Program-made: the position numbers and the translations under genes
From: JAUYIW01 sp043818555
Lineage (GTDB): Bacteria > Patescibacteriota > Patescibacteriia > UBA9934
Direction: 5' to 3'
Assembly (NCBI GenBank): GCA_043818555.1
Contig: JBDRFP010000037.1
Location: forward strand, 1 to 15,083
DNA: 15,083 nucleotides
Notes under the pieces: generated by a model
Seen by the model: only the letters and a program-made list of their open reading frames with translations
Databases searched by the model: none
What the model was told of the DNA's origin: nothing
Shown here: positions 1 to 5,766 of the stretch, piece after piece
Numbering within the stretch: position 1 is the stretch's first letter
How the letters are laid out: each line of letters opens with the position of its first letter

Positions 1-127
1 TCTGCTCTCCGGGCTCATTTGGCACCTTTTCGCCGGTTCTCGCTTCTTTGCGCGCAACTGCGCGCCCTGCTTCCTCAGAGGTATGCAGGCCAAATTTTTC
101 TTTAAGCATTCTTGATCCTGGTTTCAT
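1..127 (-). CDS. Hypothetical protein, N-terminal 42 residues only (cut by window edge)
   Basis: The minus strand opens a reading frame beginning MKPGSRMLKEKFGLHTSEE and runs off the left edge after 42 codons without a stop. The visible part is soluble, highly charged (Lys, Arg, Glu) and has no membrane segment or motif I recognise. An in-frame ATG lies two codons upstream at 133. I prefer the ATG at 127 because the likely -10 (TAAAAT, 136-141) would place the transcript start at about 129, past the first ATG. That would give a nearly leaderless mRNA. It lies just downstream of the cyclophilin terminator, so it is probably a separate transcript. The function is unknown. Confidence 0.6.
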   Translation of the reverse strand, partial: MKPGSRMLKEKFGLHTSEEAGRAVARKEARTGEKVPNEPGEQ

Positions 128-135
128 ATGCATTG

Positions 136-163
136 ATTTTACCACAGCAGACGTGCAAACCAA
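136..163 (-). promoter_or_regulatory. Promoter of the left-edge hypothetical gene
   Basis: On the minus strand there is TTGGTT (158-163), a 16-bp spacer, then TAAAAT (136-141) preceded by TGTGG. The string TGTGGTAAAAT differs by one base from TGTGGTATAAT in front of gapA, which supports it as a real -10 region. It overlaps the end of the cyclophilin terminator. Confidence 0.5.
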
Positions 164-189
164 AAAGGCCGGGGTCAAACCGGCCCTTT
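162..189 (-). terminator. Rho-independent terminator of the cyclophilin gene
   Basis: The stem GGCCGG (167-172) pairs with CCGGCC (180-185) across a 7-nt loop. On the minus strand the stem is followed by five T (162-166). It lies 22 bases past the cyclophilin stop. A short T-run on the other side (187-189) makes it weakly bidirectional. Confidence 0.8.
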
Positions 190-211
190 ATAACTGGCTA
201 CTTGATACTGT

Positions 212-862
212 CTACTTTGTTTCTGGGTCCCCCACAACAACTGTATTCATAACATCGCCAACCGCAATCGAATCGACCACTTCCATTCCCGACGTTACGC
301 GACCGAAAATTGTGTAGTTCTTTGGCAAAGGATAGTCGGCCAACATAATAAAAAATTGGCTGCCATTTGTGTCTGGTCCTCGATTTGCCATTGCGACAAT
401 TCCGCGGTCGTACGAATAGTCATCATCGAGCTCATCGGCAAACATGTAGCCCGGCCCGCCGGTGCCGTTTCCCGCAGGATCACCGCCCTGAATTACAAAA
501 CCTTCCTCTCGCCTATGAAAAGTCAACCCGTCAAAATATCCGGCCTCAGCCAAATAAACTAAGTTCGAAACCGCCATTGGCGCTGTGTCGGCATAAAGCT
601 CAAACACAATATCGCCCTTGTCGGTTGAAATACTCACCTGTTTGTTATCAATCCGCTCAGAATCGAGCACGCCTGGAAAAGAATATGTCATAATTTCTAC
701 GTTAGTATTTATTGAGTCCTCTGACTCGGATAGCTCCGCTAGCTCTTCTGGCCCCGCTAGCTCTTCCGTCTCCTGATTCGAACTCCAATACCAAGCCGCC
801 AGGCCGACTAGCGCAATTACGAGGCCGAAAGTTATTAGTGTGCGTTTGTCCATATTTTTCAT
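212..862 (-). CDS. Membrane-anchored cyclophilin-type peptidyl-prolyl cis-trans isomerase
   Basis: This 216-aa protein probably helps fold exported proteins outside the cytoplasmic membrane by isomerising X-Pro bonds. Residues 7-26 form one hydrophobic N-terminal segment. No lipobox cysteine follows, so it is a signal anchor or signal peptide rather than a lipoprotein. An acidic, low-complexity linker (31-60) leads to a complete cyclophilin domain (about 76-210). The domain has FHRR with the catalytic Arg117, QGGDP (125-129), MANRGPDTNGSQFF (158-171) and IFGRV (185-189). Against the usual FHRVxxGFMIQGGD the core is well conserved, so it should be active. An in-frame ATG three codons downstream (853) is an alternative start. 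Neither start has a clear Shine-Dalgarno. The family assignment is firm; the substrates are unknown. Confidence 0.93.
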   Translation of the reverse strand: MKNMDKRTLITFGLVIALVGLAAWYWSSNQETEELAGPEELAELSESEDSINTNVEIMTYSFPGVLDSERIDNKQVSISTDKGDIVFELYADTAPMAVSNLVYLAEAGYFDGLTFHRREEGFVIQGGDPAGNGTGGPGYMFADELDDDYSYDRGIVAMANRGPDTNGSQFFIMLADYPLPKNYTIFGRVTSGMEVVDSIAVGDVMNTVVVGDPETK

Positions 863-879
863 GTTATCGATTTAAACCT

Positions 880-908
880 AAACGGAGGCACTCACCTCCG
901 TTTTTTTT
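880..908. terminator. Hairpin terminator between the 102-aa gene and the cyclophilin gene
   Basis: A nine-base stem AAACGGAGG (880-888) pairs with CCTCCGTTT (895-903) across the loop CACTCA. The better U-tract, eight T at 901-908, is on the plus strand, where no gene leads into it. On the minus strand the stem lies 11 bases past the 102-aa gene stop but is followed only by AGGTTTAAAT. It is therefore a plausible but weak minus-strand terminator that could also block antisense transcription. Its minus-strand GGAGGTGAG is too far from the cyclophilin ATG to act as a Shine-Dalgarno. Confidence 0.6.
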
Positions 909-919
909 AAATTTCCAAA

Positions 920-1228
920 TTACTTCCCAAGCTGAGCTTCGAGCGCGTCGATTCTATCTGCCTGCTGATCCATAGCATATACAGATGTTAACAAAACTGC
1001 CGTTAGGGCAAAAATCATTACCAACATTAAACTTACAATTTCAATTGATCCTGCAGGTAGCGCATTACACGCCCGGCAAACCTTTGGCATTGCCGGCATA
1101 GCGGCCTGCGTCTTATTTACCTCTTTAACTTTTTTCACCTTCTTCAGAGCCGGCTTCTTCTTTGCCGGTGTACTTTTCACCTCTTTCACATTTTGTTTTT
1201 TATTTGAACTGACCTTTTTGATAGGCAT
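920..1228 (-). CDS. Lys-rich single-span membrane protein with a CxxC motif, function unknown
   Basis: I do not recognise this 102-aa protein. Residues 1-40 are extremely lysine-rich (KKxxPAKKK-type runs) and should sit in the cytoplasm by the positive-inside rule. CRAC (51-54) gives a CxxC pair just before a hydrophobic segment (about 62-84). The last 16 residues are a short amphipathic helix (DQQADRIDALEAQLGK). The start is unusually well supported for this window: AGGAGGAAA (1236-1244) lies seven bases before the ATG, and an extended -10 lies at 1278-1285. The basic tail could contact nucleic acid or acidic phospholipid and the CxxC could bind metal, but both ideas are inference. Strong initiation signals suggest good expression. 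Confidence 0.75.
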   Translation of the reverse strand: MPIKKVSSNKKQNVKEVKSTPAKKKPALKKVKKVKEVNKTQAAMPAMPKVCRACNALPAGSIEIVSLMLVMIFALTAVLLTSVYAMDQQADRIDALEAQLGK

Positions 1229-1277
1229 AAAGAACTTTCCTCCTAGCTGTGAATTAGTTTATATGAACTTAGTCAGG

Positions 1278-1307
1278 ATTATATCACAAGTCTGAATAAA
1301 ACTCCAA
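1278..1307 (-). promoter_or_regulatory. Extended -10 promoter of the 102-aa membrane protein gene
   Basis: On the minus strand TATAAT (1278-1283) is preceded by TGA, giving TG-N-TATAAT. That TGA is the stop codon of the upstream 248-aa gene (1284-1286). A weak -35, TTGGAG (1302-1307), lies 18 bp upstream, inside the preceding coding region. Confidence 0.65.
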
Positions 1308-2030
1308 ACCACGACTGCTGCCACACCCTCCTGCGTCGCTCACGAACCACCTTGCTGTAAAAATAAATGTGACTTGAGTCTGCGCATCGTCAAATAACAC
1401 AACCGCTTCCTGCTCAACCCTGGAAACCTCTTGCGAATTTCCTTGGCCGACTATTCCTCCGCACCCACCGGTGGCATCAGAGTCGCTAAGTTTGATTTTA
1501 GGGCCGTTATTGATCACGAACCCGGTCGCCATTTCAAACCCGACTGCGCCCTCCGGAGCCATGCCGATCAAATCATCGTACGATGTCAAAAAGTTTGGCG
1601 CCTCAACTTCGGGCATACGCCCAAGCGAAAACCGGCCGAGCGTATCAGCTTCAATAGCGATCAATTCAGCGCTTCGCTCAACTTCGCGATTCATACGCTC
1701 CCACATCATAAGCGATGAGTCGTACCGATAAACAACAATGTTGTCAGGACTTTCAAAATCGGACAGCGTAAAAGTAAGTGTGGCAGGTTCATCTAAATAT
1801 ACCCCCGGATCCACATCATACACTGAGCCAAACAGAACATCGCCTCCGGCCGGATCGGTCAGGTCGATCTGAAACGGCTGGGTAATCCTGGCAACGCCCT
1901 CAACTGTTAAAACTCCGTCCGGTGAAGTAACCAAAGTTTGTTCCGGATCAACAGCAAAAATTAGTGCGATCGATAACGCAACGATTATGATTATGATAAT
2001 CGGAAATAAATATGTTGTTTTCTTTCGCAT
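1284..2030 (-). CDS. Secreted or membrane-anchored protein with an Ig-like beta domain, function unknown
   Basis: This 248-aa protein starts MRKKTTYLFP and continues into a run of isoleucines, giving a basic N-region and one hydrophobic segment (about 8-27). The rest should be extracellular. Residues 35-138 read as beta strands ending in VYRYDSSLMMWERM and ADTLGRFSLGRM. That pattern resembles the ZU5-like or Ig-like modules common in CPR surface proteins, in which a value clause is followed by LGRFSLG-type strands. I infer the similarity from the pattern only. The C-terminal part has just two cysteines, each in a GGCG motif (C190 and C236), which could form a disulfide. TGnTATAAT ends six bases before the ATG, so the mRNA is probably leaderless. 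The tail ends WFVSDAGGCGSSRGLEF with no sorting signal. Confidence 0.75.
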   Translation of the reverse strand: MRKKTTYLFPIIIIIIVALSIALIFAVDPEQTLVTSPDGVLTVEGVARITQPFQIDLTDPAGGDVLFGSVYDVDPGVYLDEPATLTFTLSDFESPDNIVVYRYDSSLMMWERMNREVERSAELIAIEADTLGRFSLGRMPEVEAPNFLTSYDDLIGMAPEGAVGFEMATGFVINNGPKIKLSDSDATGGCGGIVGQGNSQEVSRVEQEAVVLFDDAQTQVTFIFTARWFVSDAGGCGSSRGLEFYSDL

Positions 2031-2036
2031 GAAGGC

Positions 2037-2045
2037 ATTATAGCA
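2037..2045 (-). promoter_or_regulatory. Extended -10 (TGCTATAAT) driving a leaderless mRNA
   Basis: The consensus TATAAT (2037-2042) with an upstream TG lies so close to the ATG of the 248-aa gene that transcription should begin at or next to the start codon. No good -35 is visible 17 bp upstream, which is usual for extended -10 promoters. Confidence 0.75.
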
Positions 2046-2052
2046 CGAGTCG

Positions 2053-2085
2053 CGTGAGTTAGTAGATATTAGTAAGTAGGCGAGC
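2053..2085. repeat. Degenerate TAGTA-type short repeats
   Basis: The stretch reads GTTAGTAGATATTAGTAAGTAG, with three or four copies of a TTAGTAR unit. A related patch after dinB (9023-9057) carries AGTAGTCAGTATTCAGTAG and also ends in GTAGATAT. These look like one of several spacer repeat families in the window. Confidence 0.45.
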
Positions 2086-2119
2086 CGCGAATTGAATCAA
2101 AACAGAGGATCGCAAAAAC

Positions 2120-2385
2120 AAAAAACCGGATGTGGTAGGAGACAACCGGCAGAGACCGCCCTATGGTTCGCCAGAACCTGGGTGGCCATTGAGATGGAGA
2201 CGCTGAGACGGCTCCCCTACCACATCCAGTAGATTTGAAGCTTTCGCTCTTGCGAGCTTTGCTCCGGGCAAAAAGTCGAGGCGCTGAAGAAAGTCAGCGC
2301 AGGCAGAAGAAGATGCAGATCGCGTACGGACGACCTCGGAGGTTCAACCCAGACGCTCTCCCTAGCAGTGCCTCGAAAAGGAACT
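2120..2385 (-). ncRNA. Candidate structured non-coding RNA, about 266 nt, unidentified
   Basis: No convincing ORF fills this GC-rich block, yet it folds strongly. On the minus strand the 5' domain is closed by TCGAGGC/GCCTCGA (2276-2282 with 2370-2376). It holds a perfect 7-bp hairpin (2281-2287 with 2294-2300) and a short ACCT/AGGT hairpin (2333-2343), and is followed by five T. The 3' domain is closed by a perfect 12-bp helix (2128-2139 with 2216-2227). This encloses CCGCCC/GGGTGG (2156-2161 with 2180-2185), capped by GGTTC/GAACC around a GCCA tetraloop. Directly after the closing helix the minus strand reads GG, six T, G, five T. A perfect TTGACA lies upstream. I looked for RNase P, SRP, tmRNA and tRNA signatures on both strands and found none. 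6S RNA cannot be excluded because its sequence is poorly conserved. The ends are inferred from promoter and U-tract. Confidence 0.65.
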
Positions 2386-2391
2386 ATTTAT

Positions 2392-2420
2392 AAACTAACA
2401 AAAAAACGGCGATCTGTCAA
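2392..2420 (-). promoter_or_regulatory. Promoter of the candidate ncRNA
   Basis: On the minus strand a perfect TTGACA (2415-2420) is followed by a 17-bp spacer and TAGTTT (2392-2397). TAGTTT keeps the three most conserved -10 bases (TA at the start, T at the end). The predicted transcript start is near 2385, just before the first helix of the RNA. Confidence 0.6.
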
Positions 2421-2431
2421 TAGGTCTCGCA

Positions 2432-2537
2432 AGTTTCAAGGGTTTCGAGGGCGGCAAAGGTTTCAAGGGTTCTGAGAACTAAAAAAAGGCCTTTCGAACC
2501 TTTGAAACTTCTGAAACCTCTGAAACATTTGAAACCC
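2432..2537. repeat. Inverted pair of the TTGAAACC repeat element
   Basis: A minus-oriented copy (2432-2472) and a plus-oriented copy (2496-2537) of a repeat built from units such as CTTGAAACC and CTCTGAAAC face each other around AAAAAAAGGCCTTT. The same 40-bp element abuts the start codons of lexA (5957-5996) and dinB (7641-7680). The inner arms pair over about 15 bases. On the minus strand the arm is followed by AAAGGCCTTTTTTT, so this element may also end the metK transcript. Confidence 0.7.
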
Positions 2538-2571
2538 GCGCATCACGCTACCTGCCAACAAACCCCGCTTG

Positions 2572-2612
2572 CCGGTCTGTAAGTCTGTATAGTTCGTAGG
2601 TCTGTAACGACC
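2572..2612. repeat. Degenerate TCTGTAA/GTAGTTC-type repeats after metK
   Basis: Units GTCTGTAAG, TCTGTATAGTTCG and GTAGGTCTGTAACG follow one another in the 45 bases after the metK stop. The same family, with core GTAGTTCTGTAACG, recurs at 3866-3897 and 13526-13567, each time next to a gene end or start. Confidence 0.5.
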
Positions 2613-2616
2613 TCCG

Positions 2617-3651
2617 TCATTCAACTCCCTCCCACGGCACTCCTTCGCGGCCAAACTGACCAAAAGTCGACACGCTTCGATAAATCGGCTTTTTCAAATC
2701 GAGCCGCTCTACAATCGCCTCTGGCCTAAAATCAAACTTCTCTTTTATCAAACTGGTCAAGTCTTCACCTTTGCCGGATCGAGCTTCCATAAATACCGGT
2801 TCAGGCTCGCCGATTGTGTAGCCCACACTCACGAGCGCATTGCCTGCTAGTCCATTTTTGACCAAATACTTTGCTGCGTAGCGCGCCATGTAGGCCCCTG
2901 CTCGACTTGGGTGCAGAGGATCGCGACCGCTAAACAATCCCTCTCCGCTCGGAAGCAGACCGCCGTAAGTGTCAGCCAAAGTCTTCCTACCACTTGCGCC
3001 ACCGCTTGCAGAAAATCCACCTGAACAAAAAGTGCCGGCAGTGTTTACATACATTTTGACACCGGTGTTCGAACCTAAAATCGGCTCAATTGCAGCTTCG
3101 ACAAGCTTGGATTGCACAAGCGCCAAATCCATTCCGTGCGTGTGCTGAACTAGAACTGTAACCGAAACCGGACGCTCCCCATCCATTGTTAACTGAACCT
3201 TGCCGTCCGGGCACATCCATTTAAAAGTCGTGTCGGTCTTGCGCAAGTCGTCAATCCTCCGAGCGATTGCGTTGGCGTACACAAGGGCGCGCGGTAAAAA
3301 CTCACGCGTCTCGCGCGTAGCGTACCCGTGCACAACGCAAGTTCCCTGCGCGCCACCGTTTACAATCGACTTTGCCAAATCCTCACTTGGCTTTTCAATA
3401 TTCACAAACGGTTCAATGTCGTCGTCATAGCCAACTTCCTTGTACACTTTCTTTGCAATCGCGGCAGCGTCAAAATCAGCACGAGAATCAACTGTGCCGG
3501 CAATCATCACCATGCCATGAGAACCAAGCGCCTGAAGATCAACCCGACTATTCGGATCGCGCCTCAAATACTCGTCGAGAATAGCGTCGACGATTTGATC
3601 GCAAACCTTGTCCGGATGGCCTGCTAGTGGGATTTCGACTGTTTTTAGCAT
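2617..3651 (-). CDS. metK: Divergent S-adenosylmethionine synthetase (methionine adenosyltransferase)
   Basis: MetK makes S-adenosylmethionine from methionine and ATP. At 344 aa it is about 40 residues shorter than typical bacterial enzymes. Family landmarks are clear: GHPDKVCDQIVDAILD (11-26, the ATP-binding HPDK), GYATRET (109-115), CPDGKVQLT (147-155), GRKTLADTYGG (221-231) and FGQFGRE (330-336). Several positions that are catalytic or nearly invariant in E. coli MetK differ. GAGDQG is NGGAQG (98-103, losing the Asp). GDCGLTGRK is ASGGASGRK (215-223, losing the Asp). FSGKDPSKVDRS is FSGRDPLHPSRA (Lys to Arg, Asp to Ser). The early Glu ligands are Gln40 and Thr53. It may be a diverged synthetase or may have drifted in function. 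The gene is monocistronic, with no Shine-Dalgarno; CAATAAT ends four bases before the ATG. Confidence 0.88.
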   Translation of the reverse strand: MLKTVEIPLAGHPDKVCDQIVDAILDEYLRRDPNSRVDLQALGSHGMVMIAGTVDSRADFDAAAIAKKVYKEVGYDDDIEPFVNIEKPSEDLAKSIVNGGAQGTCVVHGYATRETREFLPRALVYANAIARRIDDLRKTDTTFKWMCPDGKVQLTMDGERPVSVTVLVQHTHGMDLALVQSKLVEAAIEPILGSNTGVKMYVNTAGTFCSGGFSASGGASGRKTLADTYGGLLPSGEGLFSGRDPLHPSRAGAYMARYAAKYLVKNGLAGNALVSVGYTIGEPEPVFMEARSGKGEDLTSLIKEKFDFRPEAIVERLDLKKPIYRSVSTFGQFGREGVPWEGVE

Positions 3652-3672
3652 AAGATTATTGCGAGAAGCAGA

Positions 3673-3799
3673 GAGCTTATTACAGAAGGCGTGGAGCTTA
3701 ATCGAGGAACAGATGGAGCCTATGCGTTGAGCTGAAGGAGCTTAGTCTGTAAGCTCTTTTTAAGCTCACTTTAAGCTCTGCGTGAACAGTTTTAAGCTC
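3673..3799. repeat. Array of GAGCTTA/TAAGCTC heptamers with helical spacing
   Basis: GAGCTTA occurs at 3673, 3694 and 3738 (variant GAGCTGA at 3729). Its reverse complement TAAGCTC occurs at 3750, 3761, 3772 and 3793. Spacings are 21, 44, 11, 11 and 21 bp, near multiples of one helical turn. The copies at 3738 and 3750 form a 7-bp hairpin with a 5-nt loop followed by five T on the plus strand. The array fills the spacer between metK and the 568-aa gene. Confidence 0.75.
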
Positions 3800-3865
3800 T
3801 TCCGCATGTCGACTCCAACTTATCATAATCGATCGGATTGATCAATAAACCTTGCTCCTAATTTC

Positions 3866-3897
3866 CGTAGTTCAGTAAAATCTGTAGTTCTGTAACG
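3866..3897. repeat. GTAGTTC/TGTAACG short repeats before the 568-aa gene
   Basis: The sequence CCGTAGTTCAGTAAAATC is followed by TGTAGTTCTGTAACGAA. This is two tandem degenerate copies of the unit also seen at 2572-2612 and 13526-13567. They end 15 bases before the -35 box at 3912. Confidence 0.5.
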
Positions 3898-3911
3898 AAT
3901 ATCCTATCAGC

Positions 3912-3940
3912 TTGACAAGAACACCAAATTTTGCTAAATT
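3912..3940 (+). promoter_or_regulatory. Strong sigma70-type promoter of the 568-aa gene
   Basis: A perfect TTGACA (3912-3917), a 17-bp spacer and TAAATT (3935-3940) make this the best promoter in the window. The predicted start near 3947 gives a leader of about 29 nt. AAAGGAG (3963-3969) lies six bases before the ATG at 3976. Confidence 0.85.
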
Positions 3941-3975
3941 CTTACATTCAATGTTCATTGACAAAGGAGCAAAGT

Positions 3976-5682
3976 ATGGGCAAAATAAGCTTGGAGGAGC
4001 TGCAAATTCGCGCTCTGCCGGCTCTTGCGCATGCAGAGCTGGTTGAATTGGCAAGGACACTCAGTCCAAACCAGGCGCTAAGATGTGCTTTAAAGTCTTG
4101 GCCTCCCAGAGAGGCTAAAGCAACCAGGTTCCTCGCAATGGTGCGTAGGGACTATGGCCCGGAGGCCCTTGAGGCCTTCGTCACCCGCTCAGAGCACACT
4201 CGCTCGGCACAAGCCGATACGGAGCACGCTCGAAGGAATGGAAGAATGAAAGCAAGAGTCGAACGAGCGTTAGCTCGACTAACCGACCCCAGGCAACGGC
4301 TGGAGCTGATGCTCCGGCACGACATGAAGGATGAGGCCTACGCGCTGATCTCCGAACTTGTGAAGACGCAAACCGCGTTTTTCACTCGATCTTACGCAGC
4401 TCAGCACGGCGCCTTCTTCGAAGGACAGCGTAACCGCGATTCTGGATTCGCTAACGTCACACTGGTGATCCACAACGAGGAGCCGTTCGACGACCTGCAA
4501 GCCATCGAGAACAGGGTGCGTGTAAACATGAGCGGGTTCATGTGCGAACGGTCATCCAAGTTCCGGTTCAAGGATTTGGTTGAGGCAGTTGTGAACTGCA
4601 CAATCTCTGCAGGACCCAGGGCTGACTACTCTACCATGCTCGGAACCATCGATATTGTGCGGTTTCTTTGCCCCAATGCGAAGTTCAGGCACGACGTAGA
4701 ACTCTTCGCCATGCGGTTGACGTTGCTGCGCGAAGACATCAGCAAGCTGGACAGCTTCGACCCGGACTACAAGATCACTGGGATCAAGGAAGACCGCCGA
4801 GAGGTACTGAACCGCCATGTGGACCGCTGGGAATCGCTCGGAGGAAGCAAAGAGGAGCTGCGAGAGCTGCTGCTCGAACGGCTGAGGCGCAACATGTGGC
4901 ATCCGAGCACTTGGATCTCGGTAGCTTGCGCCAAGTGCTTCGAGTTAGTCGACCCTGACTTGCGAGTGGCGCTCATGGCCGTGCGCGAACGCGTGTGGAG
5001 AGACGCATCGCACGAGGGTCCGGTTCCGTGGCAGATGACCGTGTTCCAGGTGCTCTCCAAACGAGGCGGCTGGAAGGCCTCGAGCCAGATCGATCCGACG
5101 AACCACCCTGAGCGCACCTTCGGAAGCGAACTCATTCGCATCCTGTCTGAGGGTCGTGCGGCCTGGGTGTTCCAGTTCCTGAAGCTCTTTGGCAAGCAGC
5201 TCCGTCTGGTCAATGTGAGGACCGGGATGAACGGCAATCGCCTGGATGACGTAGACGAAGTCATGCAGATCATGGCTCCGCAGGCGTTCGTGATGGCTTG
5301 CAACAAGGAGCGCTGGGGCATTGCAGCCGCGCTCGCTCAGGCGTTCGACGTGGTGAACGACCCGGCGTTTCTGAGAGCCGCCAACGACTTGGTGCGCGAA
5401 CGTGCCGATGATCTCATTGGCTACACCTCCGAAGATGACGAACTGGCGCACTGCTGCGAGCACGGACTTTTCGAGGACGAAGAAGATCTCGAAGATGAAG
5501 AGCGACGGACGCGCCATGAAGACATGCTCGCACTCGCTACCGAGCGTAATGGAAAGCTCGCCGAGCTCAAGGACGAACGTAGCAAGCAGGTGCAGGAAAC
5601 GATCGACATGGCGCTCACCCTGGAGCAGCCCATCACACTCAAGCACGACGAGTTCATCCAGATCGACGACTTCATGACCTAG
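3976..5682 (+). CDS. Large orphan protein, 568 aa, GC-rich, function unknown
   Basis: I recognise no family or catalytic motif. The protein appears soluble and mostly alpha-helical, with no signal peptide or membrane span. It is rich in Arg, Glu and Leu and reads like a helical-repeat protein in parts. Near the C-terminus there is an acidic stretch (FEDEEDLEDEERR, about 512-524) followed by a likely coiled coil (EDMLALATERNGKLAELKDE). I chose the ATG at 3976 because AAAGGAG precedes it at ideal spacing; an in-frame start at 3931 lies upstream of the predicted transcript start. Sampled lines are near 60% GC, against about 48% in lexA, and use many CTG, GAG, CGC and ATC codons. That suggests strong expression or foreign origin. 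Long antisense frames at 4767-5733 are by-products of this composition. It has its own promoter and terminator. Confidence 0.85.
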   Translation: MGKISLEELQIRALPALAHAELVELARTLSPNQALRCALKSWPPREAKATRFLAMVRRDYGPEALEAFVTRSEHTRSAQADTEHARRNGRMKARVERALARLTDPRQRLELMLRHDMKDEAYALISELVKTQTAFFTRSYAAQHGAFFEGQRNRDSGFANVTLVIHNEEPFDDLQAIENRVRVNMSGFMCERSSKFRFKDLVEAVVNCTISAGPRADYSTMLGTIDIVRFLCPNAKFRHDVELFAMRLTLLREDISKLDSFDPDYKITGIKEDRREVLNRHVDRWESLGGSKEELRELLLERLRRNMWHPSTWISVACAKCFELVDPDLRVALMAVRERVWRDASHEGPVPWQMTVFQVLSKRGGWKASSQIDPTNHPERTFGSELIRILSEGRAAWVFQFLKLFGKQLRLVNVRTGMNGNRLDDVDEVMQIMAPQAFVMACNKERWGIAAALAQAFDVVNDPAFLRAANDLVRERADDLIGYTSEDDELAHCCEHGLFEDEEDLEDEERRTRHEDMLALATERNGKLAELKDERSKQVQETIDMALTLEQPITLKHDEFIQIDDFMT

Positions 5683-5715
5683 ACCAATCCGGGCCGGCAA
5701 ATAGCCAGCCCACTT

Positions 5716-5760
5716 CCCCTGCCCCGGATCCATCCGAATCCAGGCAGGGGTAATTTTTTT
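5716..5760 (+). terminator. Rho-independent terminator of the 568-aa gene
   Basis: CCCCTGCC (5716-5723) pairs with GGCAGGGG (5743-5750) across a 19-nt loop, followed by TAATTTTTTT. It starts 34 bases past the stop codon. Confidence 0.85.
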
Positions 5761-5766
5761 ACTAAA

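Noticed and set aside
2120..2385. RNase P, SRP or tmRNA gene
   Set aside because: I looked for the RNase P P4 core, the SRP GGAAGGAAGC-type loop and tmRNA tRNA-like ends on both strands and found none. GAAGAAAGTC at 2286 on the plus strand only superficially resembles an RNase P core.
2463..2663. 66-codon minus-strand frame overlapping the end of metK
   Set aside because: Its C-terminal part is a translation of the TTGAAACC repeats (FQMFQRFQKFQRF) and its start lies inside metK. It is a repeat artefact.
3738..3761. Hairpin GAGCTTA/TAAGCTC plus five T as a plus-strand terminator
   Set aside because: It has terminator form but no plus-strand gene leads into it and it is part of a larger phased array of the same heptamer, so I describe it only as repeats.
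3931..3975. Upstream start adding 15 residues to the 568-aa protein
   Set aside because: It falls within the promoter -10, before the likely transcript start, while the ATG at 3976 has a well-placed Shine-Dalgarno.
4767..5733. Long minus-strand frames (184 and 262 codons) opposite the 568-aa gene
   Set aside because: They lie antisense to a gene with its own promoter, Shine-Dalgarno and terminator. GC-rich codon bias on the plus strand produces long open antisense frames.
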